From positions 1 through 10,597 of the forward strand of contig DATLYH010000322.1 of assembly GCA_035575035.1 (NCBI GenBank): DNA of 10,597 bases, given 5' to 3'. The notes beneath the pieces are model-generated. The model was not told the origin of the DNA and did not search any database. It was given only the letters and a program-made list of their open reading frames with translations. Below, piece by piece: positions 1-7,084 of the stretch (positions within the stretch are counted from its first letter, which is position 1; each line of letters opens with the position of its first letter). Made by a program: the position numbers and the translations under genes. Source of the stretch: DATLYH01 sp035575035 (lineage in GTDB: Bacteria; Planctomycetota; Planctomycetia; Gemmatales; Gemmataceae).

Positions 1-205
1 ACCCGGCCGGCTGACGCCGACCGCTCGCCGCTCGAACCGGCCGGCTGACGCCGACCGCTCGCCTTCCAGCACCGGCCGGCTGACGCCGGCCGCTCGCCTT
101 CCAGCACCGGCCGGCTGACGCCGGCCGCTCGCCGCTCGAACCGGCCGGCTCACGCCGGCCGCTCGCCGCTCGAACCGGCCGGCTCACGCCGGCCGCTCGC
201 CTCAT
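1..205. repeat. Tandem array of six 34-35 bp REP-like hairpin repeats
   Basis: Six head-to-tail units start near 1, 36, 71, 106, 140 and 174. Each has a GGCCGGC stem arm, a 4-nt loop (TGAC in units 1-4, TCAC in units 5-6), a GCCGGCC arm, then CGCTCGCC and a variable linker (GCTCGA in units 1, 4 and 5; TTCCAGC in units 2 and 3). In units 1 and 2 the second arm is GCCGACC, which leaves one C-A mismatch. In units 3-6 the 7 bp stem is perfect. Neighbouring units share variants, which suggests stepwise local duplication. The array lies just 3' of the glycine oxidase gene, so the hairpins may also end its transcript or protect its mRNA end. A diverged copy pair lies at 4151-4236. There is no spacer diversity, so this is not a CRISPR array. 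Confidence 0.9.
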
Positions 206-229
206 GGCGTTGATTGTAACGCAAGACCC

Positions 230-1351
230 TCACGACCGGAACGCCGGGCAGTGCGGCGCTGCCGGCTGCCGATCGAGGCTGAACGACTCCAGGGGGACGC
301 TCGGCAGCCGGCCGGTGAGCAGCTCCTTCATCACCAGGCCGGTGGCCGGTGAAAGTTGGATGCCCGCCCGGAAATGACCTGCTGCCACGAAAAGGTTGCT
401 GATCCCAGGGACCGGACCAAGGAACGGCAGGCCGTCGGGACTGCCCGGCCGCAGTCCGGCCCAGCAGCGCTCCAGATGCGCATCGGCCAGCCGCGGCACC
501 AGCGCGCCGGCCAGACCGAGCAGGTCGGCAATCGCCCCGGCCGTGGTCCGTTTGTCGAAGCCGACGTCCTCCTCGGTGGAGCCGACCAGCACCCGGCCAT
601 CGGGGCGCGGCACCAGGTAGCGGGCGCCATCGAGCAGGATGCGCCGGAACAGCGGCCGGCCGGTGTTCAGCAGCGCAATCTGGCCGCGCACCGGACGGAC
701 CCCCGGCCGCCAACCGACCCGTTCCAGCAGGGCGTCGGTCCAGGCCCCGGCCGTCACCAGAAATTGTTCCGCCTCGATGGTCTCGTCCCCCACCCGGGCC
801 GCGATGATCCGATCGCCGCGGCGCTCGAAGCCCTGGACCAGGCAGCCCGGTCGGAGCCGCACGCCCAGCGATTCGCAGCCGGCCAGCAGCGCCTTGAGGT
901 GGCGCGGATTGCGCAGCTGGGCCATGTCCGGCAGATGATACGCCCTCAACCCCGGTGCCAGGGCCGGCTCCAACCGGCGCAGCTCCTTCTCCGGCAGCAG
1001 CTCGAAGGCAATCCCCTCGCTGCGCCACTCATTGACGGCCGCCTCGTCTTCCTGCCGGACCACTTCCAGGCCGCCGCAGCGGAGGTAGCCGTTGTCGATG
1101 CCGGTCCGCTCACGCAGCTCGGCCGACAGCGCGGGAAAACGGTCGGCGCTGAGGGCGCGGAGTTGGTCGATGGGGGTGCGGGCCCGGAACAGATTGCCGG
1201 GCGGCAGGATGCCGGCACCGGCCCACGACGCCTCCTGGCCGAAGTCCCCCTTGTCCACGACCTGCACCCCGACGCCATCGCCGACCAGGAAGTAGGCGGT
1301 GGTCAGGCCGATCACGCCGCCGCCGATGATCAGCACGTCGGCTTGCTCCAT
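230..1351 (-). CDS. thiO: Glycine oxidase ThiO-type FAD-dependent oxidoreductase
   Basis: The 373-residue product is a DAO-family flavoenzyme. ThiO oxidises glycine to iminoglycine (dehydroglycine) with O2, giving H2O2, and supplies the C-N unit for the thiazole ring of thiamine in the cytoplasm. The N-terminus holds the Rossmann FAD motif GGGVIG (residues 10-15) and the ThiO-like block EASWAGAGILPP (40-51). The C-terminus holds ARYLVPR (243-249) and GLRPGSPDGLPFLGP (299-313). R301 of that motif is the probable substrate-carboxylate arginine, and Y245 is a probable active-site tyrosine; both are inferred from the Bacillus enzyme. AAGHFRAGIQLSP (323-335) closes the FAD site. Length matches the family (about 365-380). 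The frame is open upstream to 1495, but the FAD motif begins directly after the Met at 1351, so that start is used. No close Shine-Dalgarno is seen; AAGGG lies 19 nt away. The gene runs divergently from the phage-type operon and is not part of it. Other DAO-family amino acid oxidases cannot be fully excluded. Confidence 0.9.
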   Translation of the reverse strand: MEQADVLIIGGGVIGLTTAYFLVGDGVGVQVVDKGDFGQEASWAGAGILPPGNLFRARTPIDQLRALSADRFPALSAELRERTGIDNGYLRCGGLEVVRQEDEAAVNEWRSEGIAFELLPEKELRRLEPALAPGLRAYHLPDMAQLRNPRHLKALLAGCESLGVRLRPGCLVQGFERRGDRIIAARVGDETIEAEQFLVTAGAWTDALLERVGWRPGVRPVRGQIALLNTGRPLFRRILLDGARYLVPRPDGRVLVGSTEEDVGFDKRTTAGAIADLLGLAGALVPRLADAHLERCWAGLRPGSPDGLPFLGPVPGISNLFVAAGHFRAGIQLSPATGLVMKELLTGRLPSVPLESFSLDRQPAAPHCPAFRS

Positions 1352-1405
1352 GCTGTTGTTATAGCAAGAACCCTTCCAGCTCAGCGATTCACTTGCATTT
1401 CGCCA

Positions 1406-1434
1406 AACATAGCATAGTGTACATTTGGATACAA
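1406..1434 (-). promoter_or_regulatory. Candidate sigma70-type promoter of the glycine oxidase gene
   Basis: On the minus strand TTGTAT (1434-1429) and TATGTT (1411-1406) are separated by 17 bp, about 55 bp upstream of the chosen ATG at 1351. They lie in the only clearly AT-rich stretch of the region. The boxes match the consensus at only 3/6 and 4/6 positions, so this is a weak prediction supported mainly by spacing, placement and base composition. Confidence 0.3.
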
Positions 1435-1447
1435 TGCGATCCCTGCC

Positions 1448-1520
1448 CTCCGGGGTAGCCGGGGTTGAGCGCCAGCGAAACCCCCGGCGGGTCATCCCGG
1501 GGCGTCGCTCCGCCCCGGCC
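1448..1520. repeat. Pair of GC-rich hairpins at the thiO-terminase boundary
   Basis: Two inverted repeats stand side by side. The first pairs CCGGGGTT (1459-1466) with AACCCCCGG (1479-1487), with one bulged C. The second pairs CCGGGGCG (1497-1504) perfectly with CGCCCCGG (1511-1518) around a 6-nt loop. The block looks like another dispersed chromosomal repeat family, different in sequence from the array at 1-205. It lies between the divergent thiO promoter region and the start of the terminase gene, where it could insulate transcription. No T-run follows either stem, so a classical intrinsic terminator is not supported. Confidence 0.6.
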
Positions 1521-1548
1521 GCTTACACCGCATCCTTCTTGATTCTGC

Positions 1549-2793
1549 ATGAGCATGAACCCTCTCCGTCTCCTGACCTTGGCTTTCGATCCGGGCGAGG
1601 TCCTGCGGGCAGTCGGCCTGACGCCCGATCCCTGGCAGCAAGAGCTGCTCTTCTCGAACGAACCCTACGTATTACTCAATTGCTCTCGACAAAGTGGTAA
1701 ATCGACCGTGGTGGCGGCGCTGGCCCTGCACACCGCGCTGTTCCGGCCCGGCAGTCTGACCCTGATCCTGTCGCCGGGCCTGCGGCAGTCGAGCGAGTTC
1801 TTCCGCAAGGTGATCGACGGTTACAACGCCCTGAAGCGGCCGCTCCCGCCGCGGGTCGAGAACCGCACCCAGCTGGAGCTGCAAAACCGCAGCCGCATTG
1901 TCTGTTTGCCTGGCCGCGAGGCGACCATCCGCAGTTTCTCCAATCCCTGTCTGCTGGTCATCGACGAGGCGGCCCGCGTGCCGGACGACCTGTACCGCAG
2001 TGTTCGGCCGATGCTCGCCGTCGGCCGCGGCCGGCTAATCGCCCTGAGCACTCCCTTCGGGCAGCGCGGCTTCTTCTGGAAGGAATGGACCGATCCCGGC
2101 GCTGTCTGGAAGCGCGTCTGCGTGACCGCCGAGCAATGCCCCCGCATCCGTCCGGAGTTCCTCGCCAGTGAGCGCCGCAGCATGGGCGATTCCTGGGTCC
2201 AGCAGGAATACTACTGCTCGTTCCAGTCGCTGGAGGGGCTGGTCTTCCCCGAATTGGAGCAGCGCTGCGCCCGCGACGCCTTCGCGGCACCCGTCGGCCG
2301 GCGCGTCGGCGGCATCGACTTCGGCTTCCGCAATCCTTTCTGCGCCCTTTGGGGGGTGCTCGACGCGGATGATGTTCTCTGGCTGGACGGCGAGGTCTAC
2401 GAGCGCGAGGCCTCGCTGCACCATCATGCGGCGCGGATGCCGAAGGATGTCACCTGGTATGCCGACCCCGCCGGGGCGACCGAGATTCACGAGCTGCGCC
2501 TGGCCGGCTTCACCGTCAAGCGCGGCAAGAACGACATCCGGGCCGGCATCGCCGCCATCACCGCCCGCATCGAGACGGATCGGCTCCGCGTCCACCGCCA
2601 GCACTGTCCCAACCTGCTGGCGGAGGCGGCCCTGTACCGCTACCCGACGCACAAGGACGGCACGCCCAGCACCGAGAAGCCGATTGATGAGCACAATCAC
2701 GCGCTGGCTGCCTTGCGTTACCTGGTGTCGCAGATTGACAGTCGCTTCCTGGCCCGATTCCGCCATCGCCCGGCTGTGACCGTCTCGGCCTGA
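1549..2793 (+). CDS. Phage terminase large subunit (DNA-packaging ATPase/nuclease)
   Basis: The 414-residue protein is the motor that cuts DNA and pumps it through the portal into the procapsid. The N-terminal ATPase has an adenine-binding PWQ (28-30), the Walker A-like loop SRQSGKS (46-52), Walker B LLVIDEAA (135-142) with D139 and E140, and the coupling motif LSTPFG (166-171). The C-terminal RNase H-like nuclease is visible as GGIDFG (254-259, D257), WYADPAG (303-309, D306) and DEHNHALAALRY (380-391, D380), the three probable metal-binding acids. Length is typical and both domains look intact. The ATG at 1549 is used; a second ATG lies at 1555, and no Shine-Dalgarno decides between them. 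No small terminase gene lies upstream: the neighbour is a divergent housekeeping gene. Codons around the Walker A loop are unusually AT-rich (see finding). The portal gene follows after 19 bp. Confidence 0.95.
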   Translation: MSMNPLRLLTLAFDPGEVLRAVGLTPDPWQQELLFSNEPYVLLNCSRQSGKSTVVAALALHTALFRPGSLTLILSPGLRQSSEFFRKVIDGYNALKRPLPPRVENRTQLELQNRSRIVCLPGREATIRSFSNPCLLVIDEAARVPDDLYRSVRPMLAVGRGRLIALSTPFGQRGFFWKEWTDPGAVWKRVCVTAEQCPRIRPEFLASERRSMGDSWVQQEYYCSFQSLEGLVFPELEQRCARDAFAAPVGRRVGGIDFGFRNPFCALWGVLDADDVLWLDGEVYEREASLHHHAARMPKDVTWYADPAGATEIHELRLAGFTVKRGKNDIRAGIAAITARIETDRLRVHRQHCPNLLAEAALYRYPTHKDGTPSTEKPIDEHNHALAALRYLVSQIDSRFLARFRHRPAVTVSA

Positions 2794-2812
2794 GCAACCG
2801 CAGGTTCCCCTT

Positions 2813-4150
2813 ATGCGCCAACGACTCGCCGCTGCCCTGCATCGCCTTGCGAAGTGGCTCTGGCCCGACATACCGGCGGCCGCCTGGACGACTTATCCCC
2901 TGGGGCCGGACGGCGCGGCCGAGAGGCAGTGCCGACTTCCCATGCCGAGCAGCGGCGAGCTGCTCCGCGAGCTGCGGAACACCGCTTATGCCTGCGCCGC
3001 CCTCAATGCCAGTGTCTGCGCCGCCCATCCGCCGAGCCTATACGTCGCCACCTTCCGGGGCCAGCCGGCCCCCAAGTGTCTGACCCGGCCGCTGTCACCG
3101 CCGGGCGAACAGCGGCTGCGACAAGCCGGCATCGGCCCCTTCGCCAAGGCGGAGAAGATCGAGCAGGTCCTCGACCATCCGCTGCTGACGCTGCTCCGTG
3201 CGGTCAATCCGCTGCACAACGCCCATGACCTCTGGGAGTTGACCACTCTCTATCAGGAGATTTTCGGCGTGGCCTACTGGCTGATCACCCTGGGACCGCT
3301 CGGCATTCCGGAAGCGATCTGGATCCTTCCCAGCCAGCACATGATGCCGCGGCGCTCGCCCGGCTCGGTCAATCCGGTGGACTATTACGAGTACGGCGGC
3401 GGCAGCGAGCCTCAGCGCTTCGGGCCTGATGAGATCATCTGCTTCTCGTACCCCGATCCGCGCAATCCGTACCACGGCGGCCTGTCGCCTTTGCGGGCGG
3501 CTTACGAGCAGGTCGTCACCGCCGCCGCGTTCAGCGCCTTCAAGCGCGAGAAGTTCGCCAACCAGGCGCTGCCCGACGCCATCCTGTCGCCCGATGATGC
3601 CCTGGGCGAGGACGAGGCGGCCCGGCTGGAACGGCAATGGCAGCAGAAGTTCGGCCCGGGCGGCGCGGGGCGCGTCCTGGTGGCCGAGAGTGGATTAAAG
3701 GTATCTCTCTTGGAACACAGTATCGGCGACCTGGCCGCCCTGGCCGACTACCGCGCCACCAAGGAGGACATCGCCAATGCCTTCGGCGTGCCGCTCGCCT
3801 TTCTGACCAGCGAGACAAACCTGGCCAACTTGCAGGCCGCCGAGCACCAGCACCTGAGTAAGGCGATCCGTCCTCGGTTGCAGCGCCGCGACCAGAAATT
3901 GAACGAACGGCTGCTCCCGTTCTACGACCCAGACGGCCGGCTCTTCCTCGCCAGCGATGACCCAACCCCGGAGAACCAGGAGCAGCTTCTCCGGCAGCAG
4001 GAGGCAGACCTGCGCTGGGGCGTAAAAACGATCAACGACATCCGGCAGGAGCGCGGCCTGCCGCCGGTAGCGTGGGGCCACGAGCCGTGGCTGCCGGTGC
4101 GGTGGGCGCCGGTCAGCCGGCCGCGCGGTGCCCCCAGCGACGACGAGTGA
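2813..4150 (+). CDS. Phage portal protein, HK97 type
   Basis: The 445-residue protein should form the dodecameric ring at one capsid vertex, through which the terminase moves DNA. Family signs are the block EIICFSYPDPRNPYHGGLSP (207-226), followed by LRAAYEQV with an expected helix, the segment DYRATKEDIANAFGVP (312-327) and its continuation LAFLTSETNLAN (328-339), and the typical C-terminal INDIRQERGLPPVAWGHEP (407-425). The last segment is the usual end of the clip/stem/wing fold. The start at 2813 follows the terminase stop by 19 bp, with a weak AGG 8 nt upstream. Length is in the normal range (about 400-450) and there is no internal stop. The tail after residue 430 is rich in Pro and Arg and probably disordered. 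A short AT-rich codon island covers residues 293-303. An unusual repeat-bearing gap separates it from the protease gene. Confidence 0.93.
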   Translation: MRQRLAAALHRLAKWLWPDIPAAAWTTYPLGPDGAAERQCRLPMPSSGELLRELRNTAYACAALNASVCAAHPPSLYVATFRGQPAPKCLTRPLSPPGEQRLRQAGIGPFAKAEKIEQVLDHPLLTLLRAVNPLHNAHDLWELTTLYQEIFGVAYWLITLGPLGIPEAIWILPSQHMMPRRSPGSVNPVDYYEYGGGSEPQRFGPDEIICFSYPDPRNPYHGGLSPLRAAYEQVVTAAAFSAFKREKFANQALPDAILSPDDALGEDEAARLERQWQQKFGPGGAGRVLVAESGLKVSLLEHSIGDLAALADYRATKEDIANAFGVPLAFLTSETNLANLQAAEHQHLSKAIRPRLQRRDQKLNERLLPFYDPDGRLFLASDDPTPENQEQLLRQQEADLRWGVKTINDIRQERGLPPVAWGHEPWLPVRWAPVSRPRGAPSDDE

Positions 4151-4242
4151 GAGGCGAGCGGCCCGCGTGAGCTAGGTGCTACCCAACCGGCCGACTCACG
4201 TCGGCCGCTTGCCAGAAAACACGCCGGCCGCGCGCCAGAAAA
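4151..4242. repeat. Inverted pair plus partial copy of the REP-like repeat, inside the head operon
   Basis: The gap between portal and protease holds a reverse-oriented copy of the 1-205 repeat (4151-4171, GAGGCGAGCGG...GTGAG), a direct copy (4186-4213) and a partial third copy (4220-4236). The 19-nt segment 4153-4171 pairs with 4195-4213 at 16 Watson-Crick and 2 G-U positions, giving a strong hairpin. The direct copy has its own stem GGCCGAC-TCAC-GTCGGCC, in which both sides of one pair have changed relative to the 5' array. A 9-nt direct repeat GCCAGAAAA (4211-4219 and 4234-4242) brackets the partial copy. The Shine-Dalgarno AGAGG of the protease starts at 4242, at the edge of the block, so the repeat may affect transcript stability or translation of downstream genes. 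Confidence 0.85.
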
Positions 4243-4254
4243 GAGGTTCGTGCC

Positions 4255-5121
4255 ATGCCCAGTTTCCTCAAAACCTACTACGACACCGAAGGCCCTCTCG
4301 GGCTGCCGATGAAGGACCGGCAAGCGCAGGCGCTCGACGAACGATTGAAGGCCCTTCCCGAGGAGCTGCGCCGGCTCAAGCGCGTTGTCATCGACCGGGC
4401 GCCCACCGAGACGTTGGAAGGCGAACGGAGCGATGTCTCCTGGATCTCCACCGAGGACCCCGACCGCGACCGGGAGGTGGTCATCGCCCGCGGCATGGAC
4501 GATTCCCACTTCCGGCTGAACCCGATTGTCACCATGCAGCACGCCTACTGGCTGCCGCCGGTGGGCCGGTCGCTGTGGCGGAAGCGCGTCACCGACGGCA
4601 GCCGCGTCGGTATCAAGGCCAAGACGCAGTATCCGCCGCGCCCCGCCTCCTGGCCCGAAGATGCCGAGTGGCCGGCCGACTGCGCCTTCACCCTGGTCCA
4701 GGCCGACCTGCTCCGCGGCAAGTCGATCGGCTTTCTGCCCACCCGGGTCCATGTCCCCGACGACCGCGAGCGCGAAAAGCACAACTGGCCCGATGTCCGG
4801 CTGGTCATCGACGAATGGATTCTCCTGGAATACGCCTGCGTCTTCCTGCCCGCGCAGCAAAACGCCGTGGTGGAGTCGGTCTCCAAGGGACTCCGCTTGC
4901 CCGAGCCGTTTCGCGCCCTGCTCGCCGAGCTGTTCCAGATCGACCCGGAGGCGCTGAGCGCTTCGGCAACTGCCCGGACCCTGGGCGGCCGGATCATCCC
5001 GTTCACACCGCTGGAGGAGATCGAGAAGGCCTTCCGACGCCGGCTCGCGGCGATCGACCTGGAAGCGCTGGTCCGGCGCTGCGTGCAGGAATCCCTCGAC
5101 CGCGCCCGGGGGCGCGTCTGA
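4255..5121 (+). CDS. Prohead maturation protease, S78 (HK97 gp4) type
   Basis: The 288-residue protein is a serine protease that removes the capsid delta domain or scaffold during procapsid maturation. The probable catalytic residues are H96 in TMQHAYWLPPVG (93-104), S157 in GKSIGF (155-160) and E192 in ILLEYACVFLPAQQNA (189-204). These three blocks occur in the order and form known for the family. The segment STEDPDRDREVVIARGM (65-81) is the usual strand-turn before the His block. About 90 residues after the protease core are mostly helical and could be a scaffold-like tail or a processing target. Overall length is longer than the minimal family (about 200). AGAGG at 4242-4246, 8 nt upstream, supports the ATG at 4255. 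It stands between portal and major capsid genes, the standard position. Confidence 0.88.
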   Translation: MPSFLKTYYDTEGPLGLPMKDRQAQALDERLKALPEELRRLKRVVIDRAPTETLEGERSDVSWISTEDPDRDREVVIARGMDDSHFRLNPIVTMQHAYWLPPVGRSLWRKRVTDGSRVGIKAKTQYPPRPASWPEDAEWPADCAFTLVQADLLRGKSIGFLPTRVHVPDDREREKHNWPDVRLVIDEWILLEYACVFLPAQQNAVVESVSKGLRLPEPFRALLAELFQIDPEALSASATARTLGGRIIPFTPLEEIEKAFRRRLAAIDLEALVRRCVQESLDRARGRV

Positions 5122-5133
5122 AGCAAGACCAAG

Positions 5134-5149
5134 CCGCCCGGCCGGGCGG
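5134..5149. other. Perfect 16-bp GC palindrome between protease and capsid genes
   Basis: CCGCCCGGCCGGGCGG is its own reverse complement. It lies 13 bp after the protease stop, in a 119 bp gap before the capsid gene. It could be a protein-binding dyad or a remnant of the hairpin repeats. The absence of a loop makes an RNA hairpin less favourable. No T-run follows. The remainder of the gap shows only two near-direct repeats (GACGGATAATCCCT, then CACGGATCCCT) and the ribosome site of the capsid gene. Confidence 0.5.
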
Positions 5150-5240
5150 GGGGAGGCAGATGCCGAGCTGCTCATCCCGGCCTGCCGAGGCGGATGACGG
5201 ATAATCCCTCACGGATCCCTGATGATCGAAAGGTCAACCT

Positions 5241-6566
5241 ATGTTCATCCAATTGACAAAAGACTGCCTGGGCCATCCGGCCGGCAAGCGGATCGACGTG
5301 TCCGAGGCCGACGCCCAGCACCTGATCGGCCAAGGCCTGGCCGAGGAAGTCAAGGACGATCCGCTAGCGCCGCTGTTGGCGCGGAGCACCGAAGCGCTGC
5401 TGGCCAACCTGACCGGCAGCTTGAACGCCGCCCTCGACGCCGGCCTGAAGGAATACGCGCAGGTCCAGGCTCGGTCCCGCCGCCATGCCGTGCCGCTGAT
5501 TTTCGGCGAGGGAAGCAACGGCGACCCGAAGCGGACCTTCGGCCGGTTCCTGCTGGCGGTCCGCCACCGCGACCACCACACCCTGGAGCAGCTCGGCTCG
5601 CGCTTCTGTGAGTGGGAGACAGGCGGACAGAAGGCGGCCCTGTCCACCCAGACCGGCACCCAGGGAGGCTACACCGTCCCGACCGAGTTCTACAACCGCC
5701 TGATGGCCCTGGTCGCCGAGATGGCGATTGTCCGGCCGCGGGCCACTCTCGTGCCGATGGCTGCCCGCACTGTGCAGGTGCCGGTCCTCGACGTTGCCAC
5801 CGCTCCCGCGGCCGGCGACACCGCCTTCCTCGGCGGCGTGGTCGCCCGCTGGACCGAAGAAGCAACCACCCTCAATGAGACCGAGCCGACCTTCAAGCAG
5901 GTCGAGCTGACCAACTACGAGCTGTCCGGCTACTCGAAGCTGTCCAACACGCTGCTGCAAGACAGCGCCATCGGCCTGGAGGCATTCCTCTTCCAGCTCT
6001 TCAGCCGGGCCATCGCCTGGTACGAGGACTACGCCTTCCTGCGCGGCAACGGCGTGGCCAAGCCCCTGGGGGTGCTGAACTGGTCCGGGTTGATCTCGGT
6101 GACGCGCTCCGCGAGCGGCGCGTTCACCCTGACCGACATGGCCAACATGTTTGGTCGGCTGCTGCCCGGCTACACGCCGCGGAGCGCCGCCTGGGTGGTC
6201 CATCCCACCGTGGTGCCGAAGCTCCTGCAAATCGCCAGCACCGCGGCGGCCGGTCAGAACCTGTTCCTGAACAACGCCCAGGAGCGGCCGCGGATGCAGC
6301 TGCTCGGTCTGGACATCCACGTTAGCGAGAAGCTGCCGGCGCTGAACACGCTCGGCGATGTGCTGCTCTGCGATTTCCAGCACTACTTGATCGGCGACCG
6401 GCAGCAGCTGGAGATCGCCTACTCGGAGCATGTCGCCTTCCTCAGCAACCAGAGCGTTTGGCGGTTCTGTAGCCGGATCGGCGGGCAGCCCTGGTTGCGG
6501 GACAAGGTCACTCTCTCGGACGGCAGCAGCACCCTGTCCCCCTTCGTCGGGCTGGCCACCGGGTAA
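5241..6566 (+). CDS. Major capsid protein, HK97 fold, with extra N-terminal domain
   Basis: The 441-residue protein is the shell subunit. The mature part begins around the family landmark TGTQGGYTVPTEF (138-150). It contains RPRATLVPM (165-173), the E-loop/P-domain region with WTEEATTLNETEPTFKQV (204-221) and SGYSKLSNTLLQDS (229-242), the spine-helix block EDYAFLRGNGVAKPLGVLN (262-280), and the C-terminal LGLDIHVSEKLP (355-366). Residues 41-130 are mostly helical and charged and fit a delta (scaffold) domain removed by the protease upstream. The first 36 residues form a separate motif, LTKDCLGHPAGKRIDV (5-20) and EADAQHLIGQGLAEE (22-36), that I know as a small stand-alone phage protein rather than as part of the capsid gene. 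AAAGG (5229-5233), 7 nt upstream, supports the start. The exact cleavage site, and whether Lys-Asn crosslinks form, cannot be told from the sequence. Confidence 0.93.
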   Translation: MFIQLTKDCLGHPAGKRIDVSEADAQHLIGQGLAEEVKDDPLAPLLARSTEALLANLTGSLNAALDAGLKEYAQVQARSRRHAVPLIFGEGSNGDPKRTFGRFLLAVRHRDHHTLEQLGSRFCEWETGGQKAALSTQTGTQGGYTVPTEFYNRLMALVAEMAIVRPRATLVPMAARTVQVPVLDVATAPAAGDTAFLGGVVARWTEEATTLNETEPTFKQVELTNYELSGYSKLSNTLLQDSAIGLEAFLFQLFSRAIAWYEDYAFLRGNGVAKPLGVLNWSGLISVTRSASGAFTLTDMANMFGRLLPGYTPRSAAWVVHPTVVPKLLQIASTAAAGQNLFLNNAQERPRMQLLGLDIHVSEKLPALNTLGDVLLCDFQHYLIGDRQQLEIAYSEHVAFLSNQSVWRFCSRIGGQPWLRDKVTLSDGSSTLSPFVGLATG

Positions 6567-6635
6567 TGAAGGAAGCGGGCCCCAGGAAGGGGAGAACGGT
6601 TCCAACGAACGATCCATTTCAGAGGTATTCCTCCG

Positions 6636-7067
6636 ATGCAATCGCAACCAAGCGAACGGGCGGCGGTGGTCGGCAAGATCGATCCGCAGCTCGTGGACAA
6701 TGCTACCAAGACCACCGAGGCGGTGGACATGGCGAAGTTCGGCAGCGCCCTGTTCATCCTCCTGGTCGGCGCCACCGACATCACCGTGGACGCCAAGCTC
6801 GAGGAGTCGAACGCCTTCGACTTCGGCTCGGGTGTCAGCGACATCAGCGGCAAGGCGATCGGCCAGGCGGCTGCCACCGACGACAACAAGGTCTGGATCA
6901 TCAACCTCAAGGCCGAGGAGTGCTCCAAGCGCTACGTTCGGCTGAAGGTGACCACCGGCGACGGCGCCAGCGGCGCCTACCAGGCGGCGGTGGCCCTGGG
7001 GTTGGATCCGCGGTTCGGGCCGGCATCCGACGACGACCTGACCGCGGTGGACGAGATCGTTACCTGA
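6636..7067 (+). CDS. Conserved phage structural protein, probable capsid decoration protein
   Basis: The 143-residue product is mostly beta. It has AVDMAKFGSALFILLVGATD (29-48), TVDAKLEESNAF (50-61), SDISGKAIGQ (68-77), WIINLKAEECSKRYVRLKVT (87-106) and a conserved-looking acidic end PASDDDLTAVDEIV (129-142). I recognise this pattern as a protein often found near capsid genes, but its function is not firmly known to me. Its position directly behind the capsid gene and its small beta-rich fold fit a head decoration or cement protein. This is inference. AGAGG at 6621-6625, 10 nt upstream, supports the start. There is no signal peptide or membrane segment. A strong hairpin follows 17 bp after the stop, so this gene may be the end of a highly expressed capsid transcript. 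Confidence 0.8.
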   Translation: MQSQPSERAAVVGKIDPQLVDNATKTTEAVDMAKFGSALFILLVGATDITVDAKLEESNAFDFGSGVSDISGKAIGQAAATDDNKVWIINLKAEECSKRYVRLKVTTGDGASGAYQAAVALGLDPRFGPASDDDLTAVDEIVT

Positions 7068-7084
7068 GTCCCTCGTCGCGGTTC

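Noticed and set aside
1..205. CRISPR array
   Set aside because: Units are contiguous 34-35 bp tandem copies with 6-8 nt linkers drawn from a few types; there are no unique spacers and no cas genes.
356..1417. A 353-residue open frame on the plus strand across thiO
   Set aside because: It is antisense to a gene with clear FAD and ThiO motifs. Its translation is rich in Arg, Pro, Gln and Ala without any domain, as expected from GC-rich codon bias.
1393..1435. Plus-strand promoter for the terminase (TTGCAT with TAGTGT, or TACAAT alone)
   Set aside because: The first pair matches only 3/6 at each box with 16 bp spacing, and TACAAT has no -35 box at a fitting distance. Too weak to annotate.
1352..1495. 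N-terminal extension of the glycine oxidase to an ATG at 1495
   Set aside because: The extra 48 residues have no flavoprotein homology and cover the candidate promoter and the hairpin block. The FAD-binding strand begins directly after the ATG at 1351.
5122..5240. Small RNA or tRNA in the protease-capsid gap
   Set aside because: No cloverleaf, anticodon arm or CCA end can be drawn. Only a GC palindrome, a near-direct repeat and a ribosome site are visible.
5222..5611. A 129-residue frame starting just before the capsid gene
   Set aside because: It lies in another frame, almost fully inside the capsid gene, is Arg/Pro-rich, and has no better ribosome site than the capsid start at 5241.
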